A stretch of 64,000 nucleotides of DNA from an uncultured Granulosicoccus sp. (GCA_947499955.1 CANMQI010000006.1:124001-188000), one strand, 5' to 3'. Shown: positions 37,092 to 46,361, numbered from the stretch's first letter. Translations and numbers: made by a program. Notes: generated by a model not told the origin, from the sequence alone.

Positions 37092-38753
37092 GTGCTTACC
37101 CATCTGCACATTCGCCATTTCGCCATCATTGACTCCTCCGAGCTCGAGCTCGATGCCGGCATGACCGCCCTGACGGGTGAAACCGGGGCAGGAAAGTCCA
37201 TTCTTCTGGACGCCCTGGGTCTGGTGCTGGGGGCTCGCGCCAGTGCCGATACCATCCAGCAAGGGGCCGACAGGGCCGATATCACGGCCAGTTTCAACCT
37301 GGACGATCTACCGGAAGTCAGTCAGTGGCTCGTTGCCCATGAACTGGATGCCGATAATGACTGCCTGATCCGCAGAACGCTGTCGAGCAATGGAAAATCC
37401 CGCGCCACCATCAACGATGTGCCGGTGTCGGTTCAGAGCCTGAGAGCCCTGGGTGAGCAACTGGTCACGATACATGGCCAGCATGCACATCAGACGCTGG
37501 GAAGATCCGCTCAACAACGGGATTTGCTGGACCGCTATGCCGGAGGCGCGCAGTACCAGAGAGTCTCGCGGGCTTTCGAGGCCTGGCAGAGCGCCAACGA
37601 GGCCGTCGAACACCAGGAACGCCACGCTCATGAACGCCTGCAGCGAATAGATCTTCTCAGCTTCCAGTTACAGGAGTTCGACGAACTGGATATCGGCAAT
37701 GCCACCGTGGCAGACATCGAATCGGAACATCGCTGGCTGGCCAATAGTGATCGCATACTGGCCCTGGGTGAGCAGGCCCTGAGCGCCATTGACGACACGG
37801 CCTACCCGGCGCTCAACAAGGCATCCCCTCCGTTGAGCGAACTGGTACAGATCGATGAACAGCTGCGCGAGGCGCTGGATCTGGTGGAATCTGCAGCCAT
37901 TCAGGTGGCGGAATCGGCCCACCTGATTCGCAGCACCCTCGGCAAGCTTGAACACGACGACGCACGCCTGACCTGGCTGGACCAGAAGCTTGCGGCCCTG
38001 CACTCGCTATCGCGCAAGCACCAGTGCAACATGGCCAGCCTGCCCGACGTCGAACATGAATTGCGTCAGGAGTACGACACGCTGACCGACCCCGGCAAGG
38101 CAGGCGATGAACTCATCCGTGAGCGCGATGCCCTGCGGGCAATCTACGACGAAGAAGCAAGGAAGCTGACGCGTCACAGGCGCCGCCACGCAAAGAAACT
38201 GGCCAGCACCATCTCGGCCACCATGCAGGATCTCAGCATGGCTGGCGGTGTATTCGATATCGAGGTGGAGACAGACGACTCACAACCTCACAGACTGGGC
38301 AACGACACCATCCATTTTCTGGTCAGCCCCAACCCGGGCGTAGCCCCGGGGCCGCTGTCGCGCGTTGCCTCGGGTGGCGAGCTTTCGCGTATCAGTCTGT
38401 GCATGACGCTCGCGGCGCTGGACTCGCACGCCGTGCCGACGCTGGTCTTTGATGAGGTCGACTCCGGCGTGGGAGGCGCCGTGGCGGTCAAGGTCGGGCA
38501 AATGCTCAGGCAGGTAGGGAGCCAGTCACAGGTACTGTGCGTTACACACCTGCCACAAGTCGCCTCACAGGCCCATCACCACCTGCTTATCGCCAAGCAA
38601 GTCGCCAAGGGCAAGACGAGTACTCGGGTTCAGACTCTGGAGGGCAAAGCTGTCCGGGATGAAATTGCCAGAATGCTCGGTGGTGAAAAAATGACCACCA
38701 AGAGCCGTCAACATGCTCAGGAGATGCTGGACTCCGCTTCGTCATCACCCTGA
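37092..38753 (+). CDS. recN: DNA repair protein RecN
   Basis: RecN is an SMC-like ATPase in double-strand break repair. The 553-residue protein has Walker A TGETGAGKSILLDAL, a central coiled coil (about 150-370), signature RVASGGELSRISL, Walker B TLVFDEVDSGVGG and VTHLPQVASQA. The start is GTG at 37092 (MLTHLHIRHFAIID). Its 3' end overlaps the convergent fur gene by 37 bases. It follows nadK by 17 bases. Confidence 0.97.
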   Translation: MLTHLHIRHFAIIDSSELELDAGMTALTGETGAGKSILLDALGLVLGARASADTIQQGADRADITASFNLDDLPEVSQWLVAHELDADNDCLIRRTLSSNGKSRATINDVPVSVQSLRALGEQLVTIHGQHAHQTLGRSAQQRDLLDRYAGGAQYQRVSRAFEAWQSANEAVEHQERHAHERLQRIDLLSFQLQEFDELDIGNATVADIESEHRWLANSDRILALGEQALSAIDDTAYPALNKASPPLSELVQIDEQLREALDLVESAAIQVAESAHLIRSTLGKLEHDDARLTWLDQKLAALHSLSRKHQCNMASLPDVEHELRQEYDTLTDPGKAGDELIRERDALRAIYDEEARKLTRHRRRHAKKLASTISATMQDLSMAGGVFDIEVETDDSQPHRLGNDTIHFLVSPNPGVAPGPLSRVASGGELSRISLCMTLAALDSHAVPTLVFDEVDSGVGGAVAVKVGQMLRQVGSQSQVLCVTHLPQVASQAHHHLLIAKQVAKGKTSTRVQTLEGKAVRDEIARMLGGEKMTTKSRQHAQEMLDSASSSP

Positions 38754-39160
38754 TAGACCCCATATAGAATGATCTTGTGGTCTGTAAGCGAATAACCCAG
38801 TTCGCGGGCTATTTCATGAAGCCGCTGTTCGATCAGTTCGTCCTTGAATTCGGATACCTTGCCTGACTTGACGCAGACGATGTGATCATGATTATCACCG
38901 GTATCGAGTTCGAAGATCGCCTGACCACCGTCGAAATGATGCCGCGTGACAAGACCCGCTGCTTCAAATTGCGTCAATACCCGATAAACTGTCGCCAGTC
39001 CCACATCACTACCCTGCTTGAGCAGGGCCTTGTAGACGTCTTCGGCGCTCATATGATGCTGTTCGGCACCTTCGAGAATTTCGAGTATATTCAGTCTCGG
39101 CAATGTCACCTTCAGACCGGCTTTGCGCAGGTCTCGTGAAATGGTCTGATTGTGAGTCAT
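38717..39160 (-). CDS. fur: Ferric uptake regulator Fur
   Basis: Fur represses iron-uptake genes when bound to ferrous iron. From MTHNQTISRDLRKAGLKVT the protein is 147 residues, with a winged-helix domain (LPRLNILEIL, LATVYRVLTQFEAAGLV) and a dimer domain with the metal ligands HHFDGGQAIFELDTGDNHDHIVC. It has only one cysteine there, so the CxxC zinc site of E. coli Fur is absent, as in Pseudomonas Fur. It is read from an 86-base gap shared with bamE, and its 3' end overlaps recN. Confidence 0.94.
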   Translation of the reverse strand: MTHNQTISRDLRKAGLKVTLPRLNILEILEGAEQHHMSAEDVYKALLKQGSDVGLATVYRVLTQFEAAGLVTRHHFDGGQAIFELDTGDNHDHIVCVKSGKVSEFKDELIEQRLHEIARELGYSLTDHKIILYGVYQGDDEAESSIS

Positions 39161-39246
39161 TGAGTGGCCACTGCAGTTGATAGAGCTGTTGGAATTCCGT
39201 ACGAAAGTATACGACAATATCCCCTTCGTTCTCATGGACTTTACCT

Positions 39247-39660
39247 ATGCGTAGTGCAGCCTGTCTGGCCGTCATGCTTTTTCTGCTGTCTGCTTGTGGT
39301 GGGGATCCTTTCTGGTTGCCCAGAGCTCACAAGATCAGCATCCAGCAAGGAAATCTTCTCAACGAGCAACAGCTTGCCCAGATAACGCCGGGCATGGACA
39401 GACAACAGGTCAGCAATCTGATCGGCTCACCGGTCGAGAAGACACCATTTCGGGACAACCAATGGGACTACGTCTACACCCGCGCACCTGCAGGCTCTGC
39501 GGTCAAGGCTCGCCGTGCCTCGATCATCTTCGAAAATGACGTCGTTGCGCGCGTCGATACCTCTGACATGCAGGTATCCGGCGAGTTGCCGGACAGGCGC
39601 TATTTCTGGGAACGAGTCGAGAAGGACAGCGAAGACACGCCTTATCAGGAAATAGACTGA
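39247..39660 (+). CDS. bamE: Outer-membrane assembly lipoprotein BamE (SmpA/OmlA)
   Basis: BamE is a lipoprotein of the BAM complex that inserts beta-barrels into the outer membrane. The 137-residue precursor has lipobox LLSAC (Cys17) and the SmpA/OmlA domain with LLNEQQLAQITPGMDRQQVSNLIGSP and NQWDYVYTR. It is divergent from fur, an arrangement known from Pseudomonas. Its 3' end overlaps the convergent rnfH by 16 bases. Confidence 0.95.
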   Translation: MRSAACLAVMLFLLSACGGDPFWLPRAHKISIQQGNLLNEQQLAQITPGMDRQQVSNLIGSPVEKTPFRDNQWDYVYTRAPAGSAVKARRASIIFENDVVARVDTSDMQVSGELPDRRYFWERVEKDSEDTPYQEID

Positions 39661-39968
39661 CGAGCCCGCTGCCGGCGCAATTCCATCGGGTCCTGTATCA
39701 AGGGCCTGTAGATCTCCACCCTGTCCCCTGCCTGGCAGCAATGGTCATCCTCGACTTTTTCTGCAAAGATTCCCAGCGGTGCTGTCAGGGGATCGATATC
39801 GATATTGGCCCCGACAGGTAACAATCCTGCCTCGAGCGCCAGCCTGACAGCCTCTCGGGCATTCGTTCCCCGCGGCACAGCCAATGCCAGTCGGTACTGT
39901 AGCTGTGGCATGGCCAGTATCACTTCGACGCTCACGCTCTCGGCCAGTCTGTTCATGTCGGTCATCAT
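39645..39968 (-). CDS. rnfH: RnfH family protein (RatB)
   Basis: This 107-residue protein has the ubiquitin-like beta-grasp pattern of the RnfH/RatB family: VSVEVILAMPQLQYRLALAVPRGTNAREAV, LGIFAEKV and GDRVEIYRPLIQDPMELRRQRA. Its function is unsettled; it is nearly always beside ratA. I use the ATG at 39968; a GTG at 39977 and an ATG at 39965 are alternatives. It follows ratA by about 27 bases and overlaps bamE at the 3' end. Confidence 0.9.
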   Translation of the reverse strand: MMTDMNRLAESVSVEVILAMPQLQYRLALAVPRGTNAREAVRLALEAGLLPVGANIDIDPLTAPLGIFAEKVEDDHCCQAGDRVEIYRPLIQDPMELRRQRARQSIS

Positions 39969-39995
39969 CGGGCACACGGACAGCTTCAGGTCCCG

Positions 39996-40430
39996 TCAGC
40001 CTGCATAGATCTGATCAGCTCGTTTGACAAAAGCCGCCACCATCGTATCGCAGATCTTCGAGAAGGCAGGCCCCATCAGGGCTGCAAAAATGCGGCTCTT
40101 GAACTCGAAGTTCATCTCCAGCTCCACTCGACAGGCATCATCGTCAATCGCCTTGAATCGCCAGATACCACTCAGGCGCTTGAAGGGGCCATCGACCAGT
40201 TGCATACTGATGGACTGATCCTGCTCCAGCAGGTTACGGGTAGTGAAGCGAGTGCCTCGCATGCGTTGGTCCATTGTCAATGATGCCAACTGTTGCGAAT
40301 CGTCCTGTTCGGCCACCGAGGCCGCCTGACACCAAGGCAGAAACCCCGGATAGGACTCGATATCGAGCACCAGTTGGTACATTTCGGTAGCTGAATGGGA
40401 AACAAGTGCTGAACGAGCAATGGTTGGCAT
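39996..40430 (-). CDS. ratA: RatA / coenzyme Q-binding START-like protein
   Basis: The 144-residue protein belongs to the polyketide cyclase/START family. E. coli RatA was reported to block 70S ribosome formation, while related Coq10 proteins bind ubiquinone. Family marks are [42 protein letters not shown] and [31 protein letters not shown]. It is divergent from smpB (57-base gap) and upstream of rnfH, the usual gammaproteobacterial order. Confidence 0.93.
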   Translation of the reverse strand: MPTIARSALVSHSATEMYQLVLDIESYPGFLPWCQAASVAEQDDSQQLASLTMDQRMRGTRFTTRNLLEQDQSISMQLVDGPFKRLSGIWRFKAIDDDACRVELEMNFEFKSRIFAALMGPAFSKICDTMVAAFVKRADQIYAG

Positions 40431-40487
40431 GACTATGTCGTTTATGTTCTGCCGCGCCGAAGCGCTTTCGGGCCGTATAATGTACCC

Positions 40488-40970
40488 ATGGCGAAAAAGA
40501 ATAAAAGCAATAAGATTTCAGGCGATGCACTCATCGCCAGAAACAAGCGTGCGACCTACGACTACAAGATCGATGAAAAATTCGAGGCCGGTCTGGTCCT
40601 GCAAGGGTGGGAGGTCAAGAGTCTGCGCGAAGGCCGAGTGCAACTGGTTGACGGATACGTCCAGCTGTACCGGGGTGAAGCCTGGCTGTACGGTTGCAAT
40701 ATTAATCCTCTGAATTCTGCCTCGACCCATTATGTGGCAGAAAACCAGCGTCGTCGCAAGCTACTGCTCAATCGGCGCGAACTGGCCCGACTGATCGGTG
40801 CCGTGGAGCGCAAGGGATACACCATTGTCGCCATGTCCATGTACTGGAAGAACGGCAAGGTCAAACTTGAAATCGGCATCGGCAAGGGCAAGAAGGAATT
40901 TGATAAACGAGCGACCATCAAGGATCGAGACTGGCAGCGTGACAAGGCGCGCGTGGTGCGAACGCACTGA
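40488..40970 (+). CDS. smpB: SsrA-binding protein SmpB
   Basis: SmpB binds tmRNA and brings it to stalled ribosomes for trans-translation. The 160-residue protein has [57 protein letters not shown] and the C-terminal [23 protein letters not shown] tail that occupies the decoding site. No tmRNA gene was found next to it; dnaQ follows convergently. Confidence 0.97.
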   Translation: MAKKNKSNKISGDALIARNKRATYDYKIDEKFEAGLVLQGWEVKSLREGRVQLVDGYVQLYRGEAWLYGCNINPLNSASTHYVAENQRRRKLLLNRRELARLIGAVERKGYTIVAMSMYWKNGKVKLEIGIGKGKKEFDKRATIKDRDWQRDKARVVRTH

Positions 40971-40985
40971 GTGATCGTACACGGG

Positions 40986-41009
40986 CTGTCCTGTGCGAGC
41001 ACAGGGCAG
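40986..41009. terminator. Bidirectional hairpin between smpB and dnaQ
   Basis: CTGTCCTGTG (40986-40995) pairs with CACAGGGCAG (41000-41009), one wobble, around the tetraloop CGAG. It lies between two convergent genes. The T-tract is poor on both strands, so it may work as a weak terminator or 3'-end stabiliser for both messages. Confidence 0.55.
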
Positions 41010-41018
41010 TTCAGTTGA

Positions 41019-41744
41019 TCAATGACTGACAAGCTTGTCCCAGGCACAACCGTCGTCCGCCTTGCGCAACTTCTCCAGCCACTGGTCGTGCGCTGCCAGC
41101 TCATCGCCACTGGCGCTGACAAATCGCAGCTGACTGACATCCAGACTGCTAGCCAGATCCACCTTCACGCCTTGCCCTGATACCTCCTGATCGAGCGACA
41201 GAGCGGTCTGCCCGCCGGTCATGACCAGGTAGACATCTGCCAGAATCTCCGAATCGAGCAGGGCGCCGTGCAGAGTCCGGTGGCCATTGTTGACACCCAG
41301 GCGCTTGCAGAGGGCATCCAGGGAATTGCGCTGCCCGGGAAACTGCTTGCGCGCCATGGCCAGTGAATCGGTCACGCGGCACACGTCGGACATCACCAGA
41401 GGCTCGTCGCACAGTCGAAACTCGTGCTCGAGGAAGCCGACATCGAAATCGGCATTGTGAATGATGAGCTCGGCTCCTGTCAGATAGTCCTTGAGCTGTG
41501 CCGAGATTTCCGCAAATCGAGGTTTGTCGATCAGGAATTCATTGGTGATGCCGTGCACAGCCATGGCACCGGGGTCAATCTCGCGATCGGGTTGCAGATA
41601 GATATGCAGGTTATTGCCGGTCAGACGTCGTTCCCGCATTTCCACACAACCGATCTCGATGACGCGGTGCCCGGTCTTGGGATCGAGGCCTGTGGTTTCC
41701 GTATCGAGAAATACCACACGGTTACTGCTCTTTCGTTCACTCAT
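41019..41744 (-). CDS. dnaQ: DNA polymerase III epsilon subunit (proofreading exonuclease)
   Basis: Epsilon provides 3'-5' proofreading in the replicative polymerase. The 241-residue protein has Exo I D14/E16 in FLDTETTGL, Exo II with IIHNADFDVGFLEHE, and Exo III with GALLDSEILADVYL preceded by the catalytic His. The C-terminal tail (about 190-241) is the part that contacts the alpha subunit. It usually sits divergent to rnhA; here 3.2 kb with two surface-protein genes separates them. Confidence 0.95.
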   Translation of the reverse strand: MSERKSSNRVVFLDTETTGLDPKTGHRVIEIGCVEMRERRLTGNNLHIYLQPDREIDPGAMAVHGITNEFLIDKPRFAEISAQLKDYLTGAELIIHNADFDVGFLEHEFRLCDEPLVMSDVCRVTDSLAMARKQFPGQRNSLDALCKRLGVNNGHRTLHGALLDSEILADVYLVMTGGQTALSLDQEVSGQGVKVDLASSLDVSQLRFVSASGDELAAHDQWLEKLRKADDGCAWDKLVSH

Positions 41745-42248
41745 ATCATTCAGATATCAAAATATTTCCATCTCTATCAAATGGATAGAACATTCCAGCT
41801 GACACGGGGGGTAGAGACTGCGTGTAAACAACCGAGCCCTTCTTGTGCGCCAACCCACCATGCAGGCGTGCACCAGAACACCCACTCTTGCAGCAGCCAC
41901 GATGTCGATGTTGGTCCTCGACTCCACGATACACAAGAGGGCGAGGTTTCGCTGAATCGCCCTGCGTCATACACCGCAAGACCCATCCGCTCCAGATCCG
42001 ACACGCGCCCAGTTTACCTTGAAGCAATCAGGCGGATCTGCGAATGGGAGTCACAGACGGGAATCATCATGGCAGCCATGCAGTCACCATTTCCGCCTGA
42101 CCTGAAGCTCTGACCCGCAACCGTCAATGATCAGCAAGGCGTCACAGCTTGAAACAACCTTGATACCGTAACTTCTGCCTGCTCCTGGAAAACTTGGTGT
42201 ACGTCGTGCACATGGACAAGCTCCAAAACAAGGACAAGCATTGTTTAC
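41745..42248. other. Gene-free region upstream of the lipoprotein/barrel pair
   Basis: No ORF in these 504 bases has a recognisable product or good ribosome site. There is a 7-bp inverted repeat, AGGGCGA (41938-41944) and TCGCCCT (41957-41963). The part nearest 42249 is AT-richer and should hold the promoter for the lipoprotein gene, but I see no clear -35/-10 pair. It may be remnant DNA from the event that placed the two genes here. Confidence 0.5.
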
Positions 42249-43712
42249 ATGAAAAAGGTTATCTGGACGCAGAAAGCGCCACTGAGCGTCATCGCACTGC
42301 TGGTGCTCAGCGCTTGTAGTTCATCAAGCAACACCCCAACCCCTCAAACCTCTCAAGCCATAGACGGCTATATCGTCGGTGGGTCAGTATTCTGCGATGG
42401 TGAGGATGCAGGCGAGACAACTGCCGGCGGCTTCCTGACTTGTCCTGCACGCACTGAAATAGCGACGGTACGTGGTGGCATGGATGTCGGCTTCGATGAC
42501 AGCGCGACTTCCAGCGACATGCAGTTCATCGGAGAACTGAAGGCTCCCGGGAACCTGGGCTATGTGACGCCTCTGTCGACCATCGCGGTCCAGATGTCCA
42601 GTGATGAGTTCGGCAATTATGATCCTGACCTCTGGGAAGAGAGTGTGGCAGATCTGGGCGCAGTTCTTGGAAGTACAACTCTGGACCTTTCGGCTGATGC
42701 CTCTCAGGACATGAACCTGATTCGACTCAACGCCCAGTTGCAGCAGGTCATGTCTGCTTTCGTGCGCTCCGATGCCGACTACTCTACGGCCATCGCCGCC
42801 TTGTCCGGTGTGATCGCGGCACGTGCCGATACTGGTGCCACCATTGATCTGCAGGGTGATGTCGCAGCCACGATCACCACCATCAACGCGGCGTTGTTGA
42901 ACAATGCTTCACCGCTGGCCTTGACTGCCACTGAAATAGATACAGTCGCAACAGCCGTTCAGGCCGCCAATATTGCCATCGCAACGGCATCCTCACCTGC
43001 AACGGCTGCTGCTGCCGCTGTCAATGCCGGCAACAATGTCGACAATACCGGCGTCATCATCGATCGCCGTGATGAGGCCGTCGAGTTGATTTCGGGCATG
43101 AATTCACAGACGAGCAGTACGGCCGTCAGCATCGATGACTTTGAAGACAGCAGTCTGGCTGGTGGCGTCTACCTGACGCAAGTCGGCAAGGACCTGCAAG
43201 CAGTCTCTTATGACAACGATGTATTGCGTTTCTCAGAAGACCTTGACGAGCTTGAAGTGACCATGGGTTTCGAGCTGAAGTCCACATTGGCAGGTGATAC
43301 TCGCAGCCTGAGTTTCTACAGCGATGAAGTCGTGCTCAATGCCATGGCGGGCGATTCCGACAGTCTGGTCATCACCCTGGCAGACGGCGCGGTTTTCAAG
43401 GCGATGGGCACCGACCTGCTGGGCACAGTGACCACAGCCGAGGTGTCGATTGAAGGCGAAGGCACTTTCACCAACGCGGAAGGACGCTTCAGTGTCGACT
43501 ACGGCGATGTCATGAGCAAATTGGAAAGTATCGGATTCGACGATATCTTCTCGAGCGCGGGTAACTACGAGATGACACTGATCATCGGTGGTATCGCATT
43601 GAAGGAAAAATCAGGTAGTTCGGTAGTCCCTGCCGAGCGTTATTCCATCACCGTGGGCGCTCGCAACGTCAATGGTTCCGGTTTCAAGGGATACCTGAGC
43701 TACACCCACTAG
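42249..43712 (+). CDS. Hypothetical surface lipoprotein
   Basis: The 487-residue lipoprotein has a signal peptide with lipobox VLSAC (Cys near residue 23) and a serine-rich linker. The first domain begins AIDGYIVGGSVFCDGEDAG and includes VTPLSTIAVQM, a pattern resembling beta-sandwich repeats of bacterial surface proteins. A central Ala-rich helical stretch (about 195-270) has many small residues. The C-terminal half (about 290-487) is Asp/Ser-rich and probably beta, with SIDDFEDSSLAGGVYLT. I do not recognise the whole family. It lies 27 bases upstream of a beta-barrel gene, suggesting a surface-exposed pair. Confidence 0.7.
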   Translation: MKKVIWTQKAPLSVIALLVLSACSSSSNTPTPQTSQAIDGYIVGGSVFCDGEDAGETTAGGFLTCPARTEIATVRGGMDVGFDDSATSSDMQFIGELKAPGNLGYVTPLSTIAVQMSSDEFGNYDPDLWEESVADLGAVLGSTTLDLSADASQDMNLIRLNAQLQQVMSAFVRSDADYSTAIAALSGVIAARADTGATIDLQGDVAATITTINAALLNNASPLALTATEIDTVATAVQAANIAIATASSPATAAAAAVNAGNNVDNTGVIIDRRDEAVELISGMNSQTSSTAVSIDDFEDSSLAGGVYLTQVGKDLQAVSYDNDVLRFSEDLDELEVTMGFELKSTLAGDTRSLSFYSDEVVLNAMAGDSDSLVITLADGAVFKAMGTDLLGTVTTAEVSIEGEGTFTNAEGRFSVDYGDVMSKLESIGFDDIFSSAGNYEMTLIIGGIALKEKSGSSVVPAERYSITVGARNVNGSGFKGYLSYTH

Positions 43713-43739
43713 GGCAAGAATCCGATCGCACTGAAACAG

Positions 43740-44849
43740 GTGGGTAATCAAATCGAGATCATGCGATCCGGAAAAACGCATCAGGGAGCAGTACTGATCA
43801 CTCTGTTGATCGGTACGCTCCTGATGTCGATAGTCGGTACTGATGCTGCCTACGCAGCCGTTGACCTGAGCATCAGTGTGGAGAGTGTCGGTGATACTGT
43901 TGATCAGTCACCCAATCTTGCCGAAGGCGGTTTCGCCCCTCCACAGTCAAAACCGCGATTCCAGGCGTTCACTGCCGGCATCGACTGGAGCTTCGATACA
44001 CGTACATCCGTCAGTTTTTCAGCTGGCCGAAATGAACTGAACTCTCTGCGTGATTCCTTCGCGATCAACCAGATTGCTCTATCTGCCTATCGCCGTATCA
44101 GTCCTGATCGTGTGCCCTATACGTTTCGGCTGCACGCCGCCCTGACGTTCAACTACGTTGACCAAATCGTCAAGAATTCGTACACCACGTACAACGGTGC
44201 GACGCTGACCGGTGCATCGATCAGTCAACCCGAAGACCGCACCTTGTCAATCGGCGTGTCAGGTTCACGCCTGGTGAGCAAGGGGTTCACGTTTGCCGGA
44301 CGTGTCAATGCAGGGATGATTTCGAGTGATCATGAGTCCATGCAGGGAGTTGGCAAGAGTCAGGATGACTGTTCGTATTCCTTCAGTACCGATGGTTCAA
44401 CGGGGAGTCTCGTGCAACTGGAAACCTGCGGGCCTCTGGTCAGCTATTCGCAGCAGTTCGCCAATGAAGACGGGGTTGAGGATCGGCTGGGTTTTCGCTC
44501 TTCACAGGACGTTGCCCACTCGGCACGATTTCTGGAGGTCGGAGGCGGCGTGGCATGGAGCCGTCAGTCGATAACCATCGGTATCGATTATCAGTTCAGG
44601 CAATACTACCGGGACACCATTGACGAAAGAATCAGCGACAATGGTGATACACCCACGACCTTCAGCCAGACCGCTCGTGCGGCACTGACCTATCGTCTGG
44701 GAAGAAACTGGCGCTTGTCGCTGGCGTCGATATACCAGACTGCCCCCTACCTGGATGAGATACCACTGCTCTACACCGCCTTCACCAGTGAGCGCTATAC
44801 CGGTGGTGACGCCTTGAGTTTCAGATTGAGTGCAAGCTTGCGGCTGTAG
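43740..44849 (+). CDS. Predicted outer-membrane beta-barrel protein
   Basis: The 369-residue precursor has a signal peptide (about 15-40, ending AYA-AV), then alternating amphipathic strands rich in aromatic and Ser/Thr residues (FQAFTAGIDWSFDTRTSVSFSAG, YTFRLHAALTFNYVDQI, ITIGIDYQFRQYYRDT, RAALTYRLGRNWRLSLASIYQT). It ends SLRL, close to the usual hydrophobic C-terminal signature of outer-membrane proteins. No family is recognised. The start is GTG at 43740 or ATG at 43761; neither has a strong ribosome site. It is probably co-transcribed with the lipoprotein gene. Confidence 0.72.
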   Translation: MGNQIEIMRSGKTHQGAVLITLLIGTLLMSIVGTDAAYAAVDLSISVESVGDTVDQSPNLAEGGFAPPQSKPRFQAFTAGIDWSFDTRTSVSFSAGRNELNSLRDSFAINQIALSAYRRISPDRVPYTFRLHAALTFNYVDQIVKNSYTTYNGATLTGASISQPEDRTLSIGVSGSRLVSKGFTFAGRVNAGMISSDHESMQGVGKSQDDCSYSFSTDGSTGSLVQLETCGPLVSYSQQFANEDGVEDRLGFRSSQDVAHSARFLEVGGGVAWSRQSITIGIDYQFRQYYRDTIDERISDNGDTPTTFSQTARAALTYRLGRNWRLSLASIYQTAPYLDEIPLLYTAFTSERYTGGDALSFRLSASLRL

Positions 44850-44926
44850 CCATCGATGGCGCCCCGATCTGCCATTGACCGAGTCTTGCCCCTGGTATCG
44901 GGGACACCGCTTGCCCCCTGCAGCCA

Positions 44927-44946
44927 GTCGCCTGTTACCAGGCGGC
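44927..44946. terminator. Hairpin between the barrel gene and rnhA
   Basis: GTCGCCTG (44927-44934) pairs with CAGGCGGC (44939-44946), one wobble, with loop TTAC. A larger inverted repeat, CCCCGAT (44862-44868) and ATCGGGG (44897-44903), lies just before it. The genes on each side converge, so this 107-base gap probably ends both transcripts, although no T-tract is present. Confidence 0.5.
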
Positions 44947-44956
44947 AGTCACAACG

Positions 44957-45388
44957 CTACTTCGCCAACTCGTCGATCCCACGATTGGCCAGATCATCCA
45001 CGCGTTCGTTCTCTGCGTGACCGCTATGACCTTTCACCCAGCGCCAGTCAATCTTGTGCCCAGCTGCGAGCTTGTCGATTTCACGCCACAGGTCAGCATT
45101 CTTGACAGGTTTACCGGCCGCGGTCTTCCAGTTCTTGCGTTTCCAGCCTGAAATCCACTCGGTAATACCCTTGCGCACATACTGCGAATCGGTGGTGAGA
45201 ATCACTTCACTGGGACGCTTCAGAGCCTTGAGCGATTCGATGACTGCTGTCATTTCCATGCGATTGTTGGTGGTGTCGGCCGCCCCGCCCCATAACTCCT
45301 TTTCATGGTCTCCCGAGCGTAAAAGCGCGCCCCAACCACCCGGTCCGGGATTACCCCGACAGGCACCATCAGTATAGATTTCGATCAT
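44957..45388 (-). CDS. rnhA: Ribonuclease HI
   Basis: RNase HI cuts RNA in RNA-DNA hybrids. The 143-residue protein has the four catalytic acids D7 (YTDGAC), E45 (NNRMEMTAV), D67 (LTTDSQYV) and D131 (ENERVDDLA), plus the handle region [21 protein letters not shown]. Length is normal. It is read leftward after the methyltransferase gene, matching the E. coli yafS-rnhA order, but dnaQ is not adjacent. Confidence 0.98.
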   Translation of the reverse strand: MIEIYTDGACRGNPGPGGWGALLRSGDHEKELWGGAADTTNNRMEMTAVIESLKALKRPSEVILTTDSQYVRKGITEWISGWKRKNWKTAAGKPVKNADLWREIDKLAAGHKIDWRWVKGHSGHAENERVDDLANRGIDELAK

Positions 45389-45524
45389 TGATCACTCAAT
45401 ATGTTGCAATAGACCGGCCCGGGCAACAAGCCCCGCGTCCTGAATCCCGGTAGACAGCAGCGGATTGTACAGGCTCAAGCCGCCTCTCGATTGATGGTGA
45501 GGCTTGAAAAGACCGTCGGTTGCG

Positions 45525-46337
45525 TCAGCGCGTCCGGTTGTCGATGCGAGCGACGGTGGCTCTTGGCCGAGCCGGTGTCTTTTCGCCCGTGCGAGCAAAG
45601 CTGGCCGCTGCCATGCCGGTTCTGCCACGACGCCATTGACGCATCATGGTCATGGGCAGAGTCTGTTTGCGTGCCTGCATGATATACAGCCCCCCGAGCC
45701 CTCCCAGCCAGCGCTCCAGCACATCCATCTTGCCAAGCCGGCGCAGTACTCGTTCACTGTTGACAGGCGGCCTGATGTACATGGCAGAACTGTCCAGCAC
45801 CCGATAATCGAGCACCGAGAGCCAGTCGGACACCCTGTGCCGCGCATAGAAACGACCATTCCAGGGCTCTCGACGGCGCCACCGGGTCAGCATATGACGT
45901 GCTCCGAAGGAACTGTAGGGATTGAACCCGATGATGATCAGCTGGCCATCTTCCGTGAGAACGCGATCAGCTTCGCGCAAGGCCTGATGCGGGTTGTCAC
46001 AGAAATCCAGTGTGTGAAAGAAAGCCACGGCCTTCATGGTGTCGGATGCCACCGGCAGGGACAGCACATCCGCGTGAATATCAGCCTCGTTGCCCGGCGC
46101 ATCCAGCAACAGATGCCGCTGCAGTCCAGCCCCCGCGAGCAGGTGTAATCCTGGCACCAGATTGCCGATCTGCAGTCCCTGGTAACCAAAAACATCGCCC
46201 AAACGGGTACTCAGTTCGCTTTCGAGGCGCAATGCGATGGACTGGCCAAGGCTGCTTGCGTACCATTGCGCCAGTGGCGCTTGCGCGTCCAGCCAGACGG
46301 GGCCCTGACGTACCGTTCGTGTACCTTTCATAAGCAA
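45525..46337 (-). CDS. SAM-dependent methyltransferase (YafS-like)
   Basis: The 270-residue protein has a class I methyltransferase core. The glycine-rich loop is degenerate, but LSLPVASDTMKAVAFFHTLDFCDNPHQALREADRVLTEDGQLIIIGFNPYSSFGARHML is the methyltransferase type 11 pattern of the YafS group. The C-terminus is Arg-rich (TPARPRATVARIDNRTR). The substrate is unknown. Its position between rnhA and mltD is conserved in gammaproteobacteria. MLM at 46337 or MKG at 46331 may be the start. Confidence 0.85.
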   Translation of the reverse strand: MLMKGTRTVRQGPVWLDAQAPLAQWYASSLGQSIALRLESELSTRLGDVFGYQGLQIGNLVPGLHLLAGAGLQRHLLLDAPGNEADIHADVLSLPVASDTMKAVAFFHTLDFCDNPHQALREADRVLTEDGQLIIIGFNPYSSFGARHMLTRWRRREPWNGRFYARHRVSDWLSVLDYRVLDSSAMYIRPPVNSERVLRRLGKMDVLERWLGGLGGLYIMQARKQTLPMTMMRQWRRGRTGMAAASFARTGEKTPARPRATVARIDNRTR

Positions 46338-46361
46338 GTAAACCGTTAAATCGTACTTCCG

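Noticed and set aside
39161-39246. Fur box in the fur/bamE divergent region
   Set aside because: No 19-bp GATAATGATAATCATTATC-like match with adequate symmetry was found.
40971-41018. tmRNA gene (ssrA) next to smpB
   Set aside because: Only 48 bases separate smpB from dnaQ, far too short for tmRNA.
41424-42113. A 229-codon plus-strand frame crossing the dnaQ 5' end and the gene-free region
   Set aside because: Over half is antisense to dnaQ, the rest has no motif, and no ribosome site precedes it.
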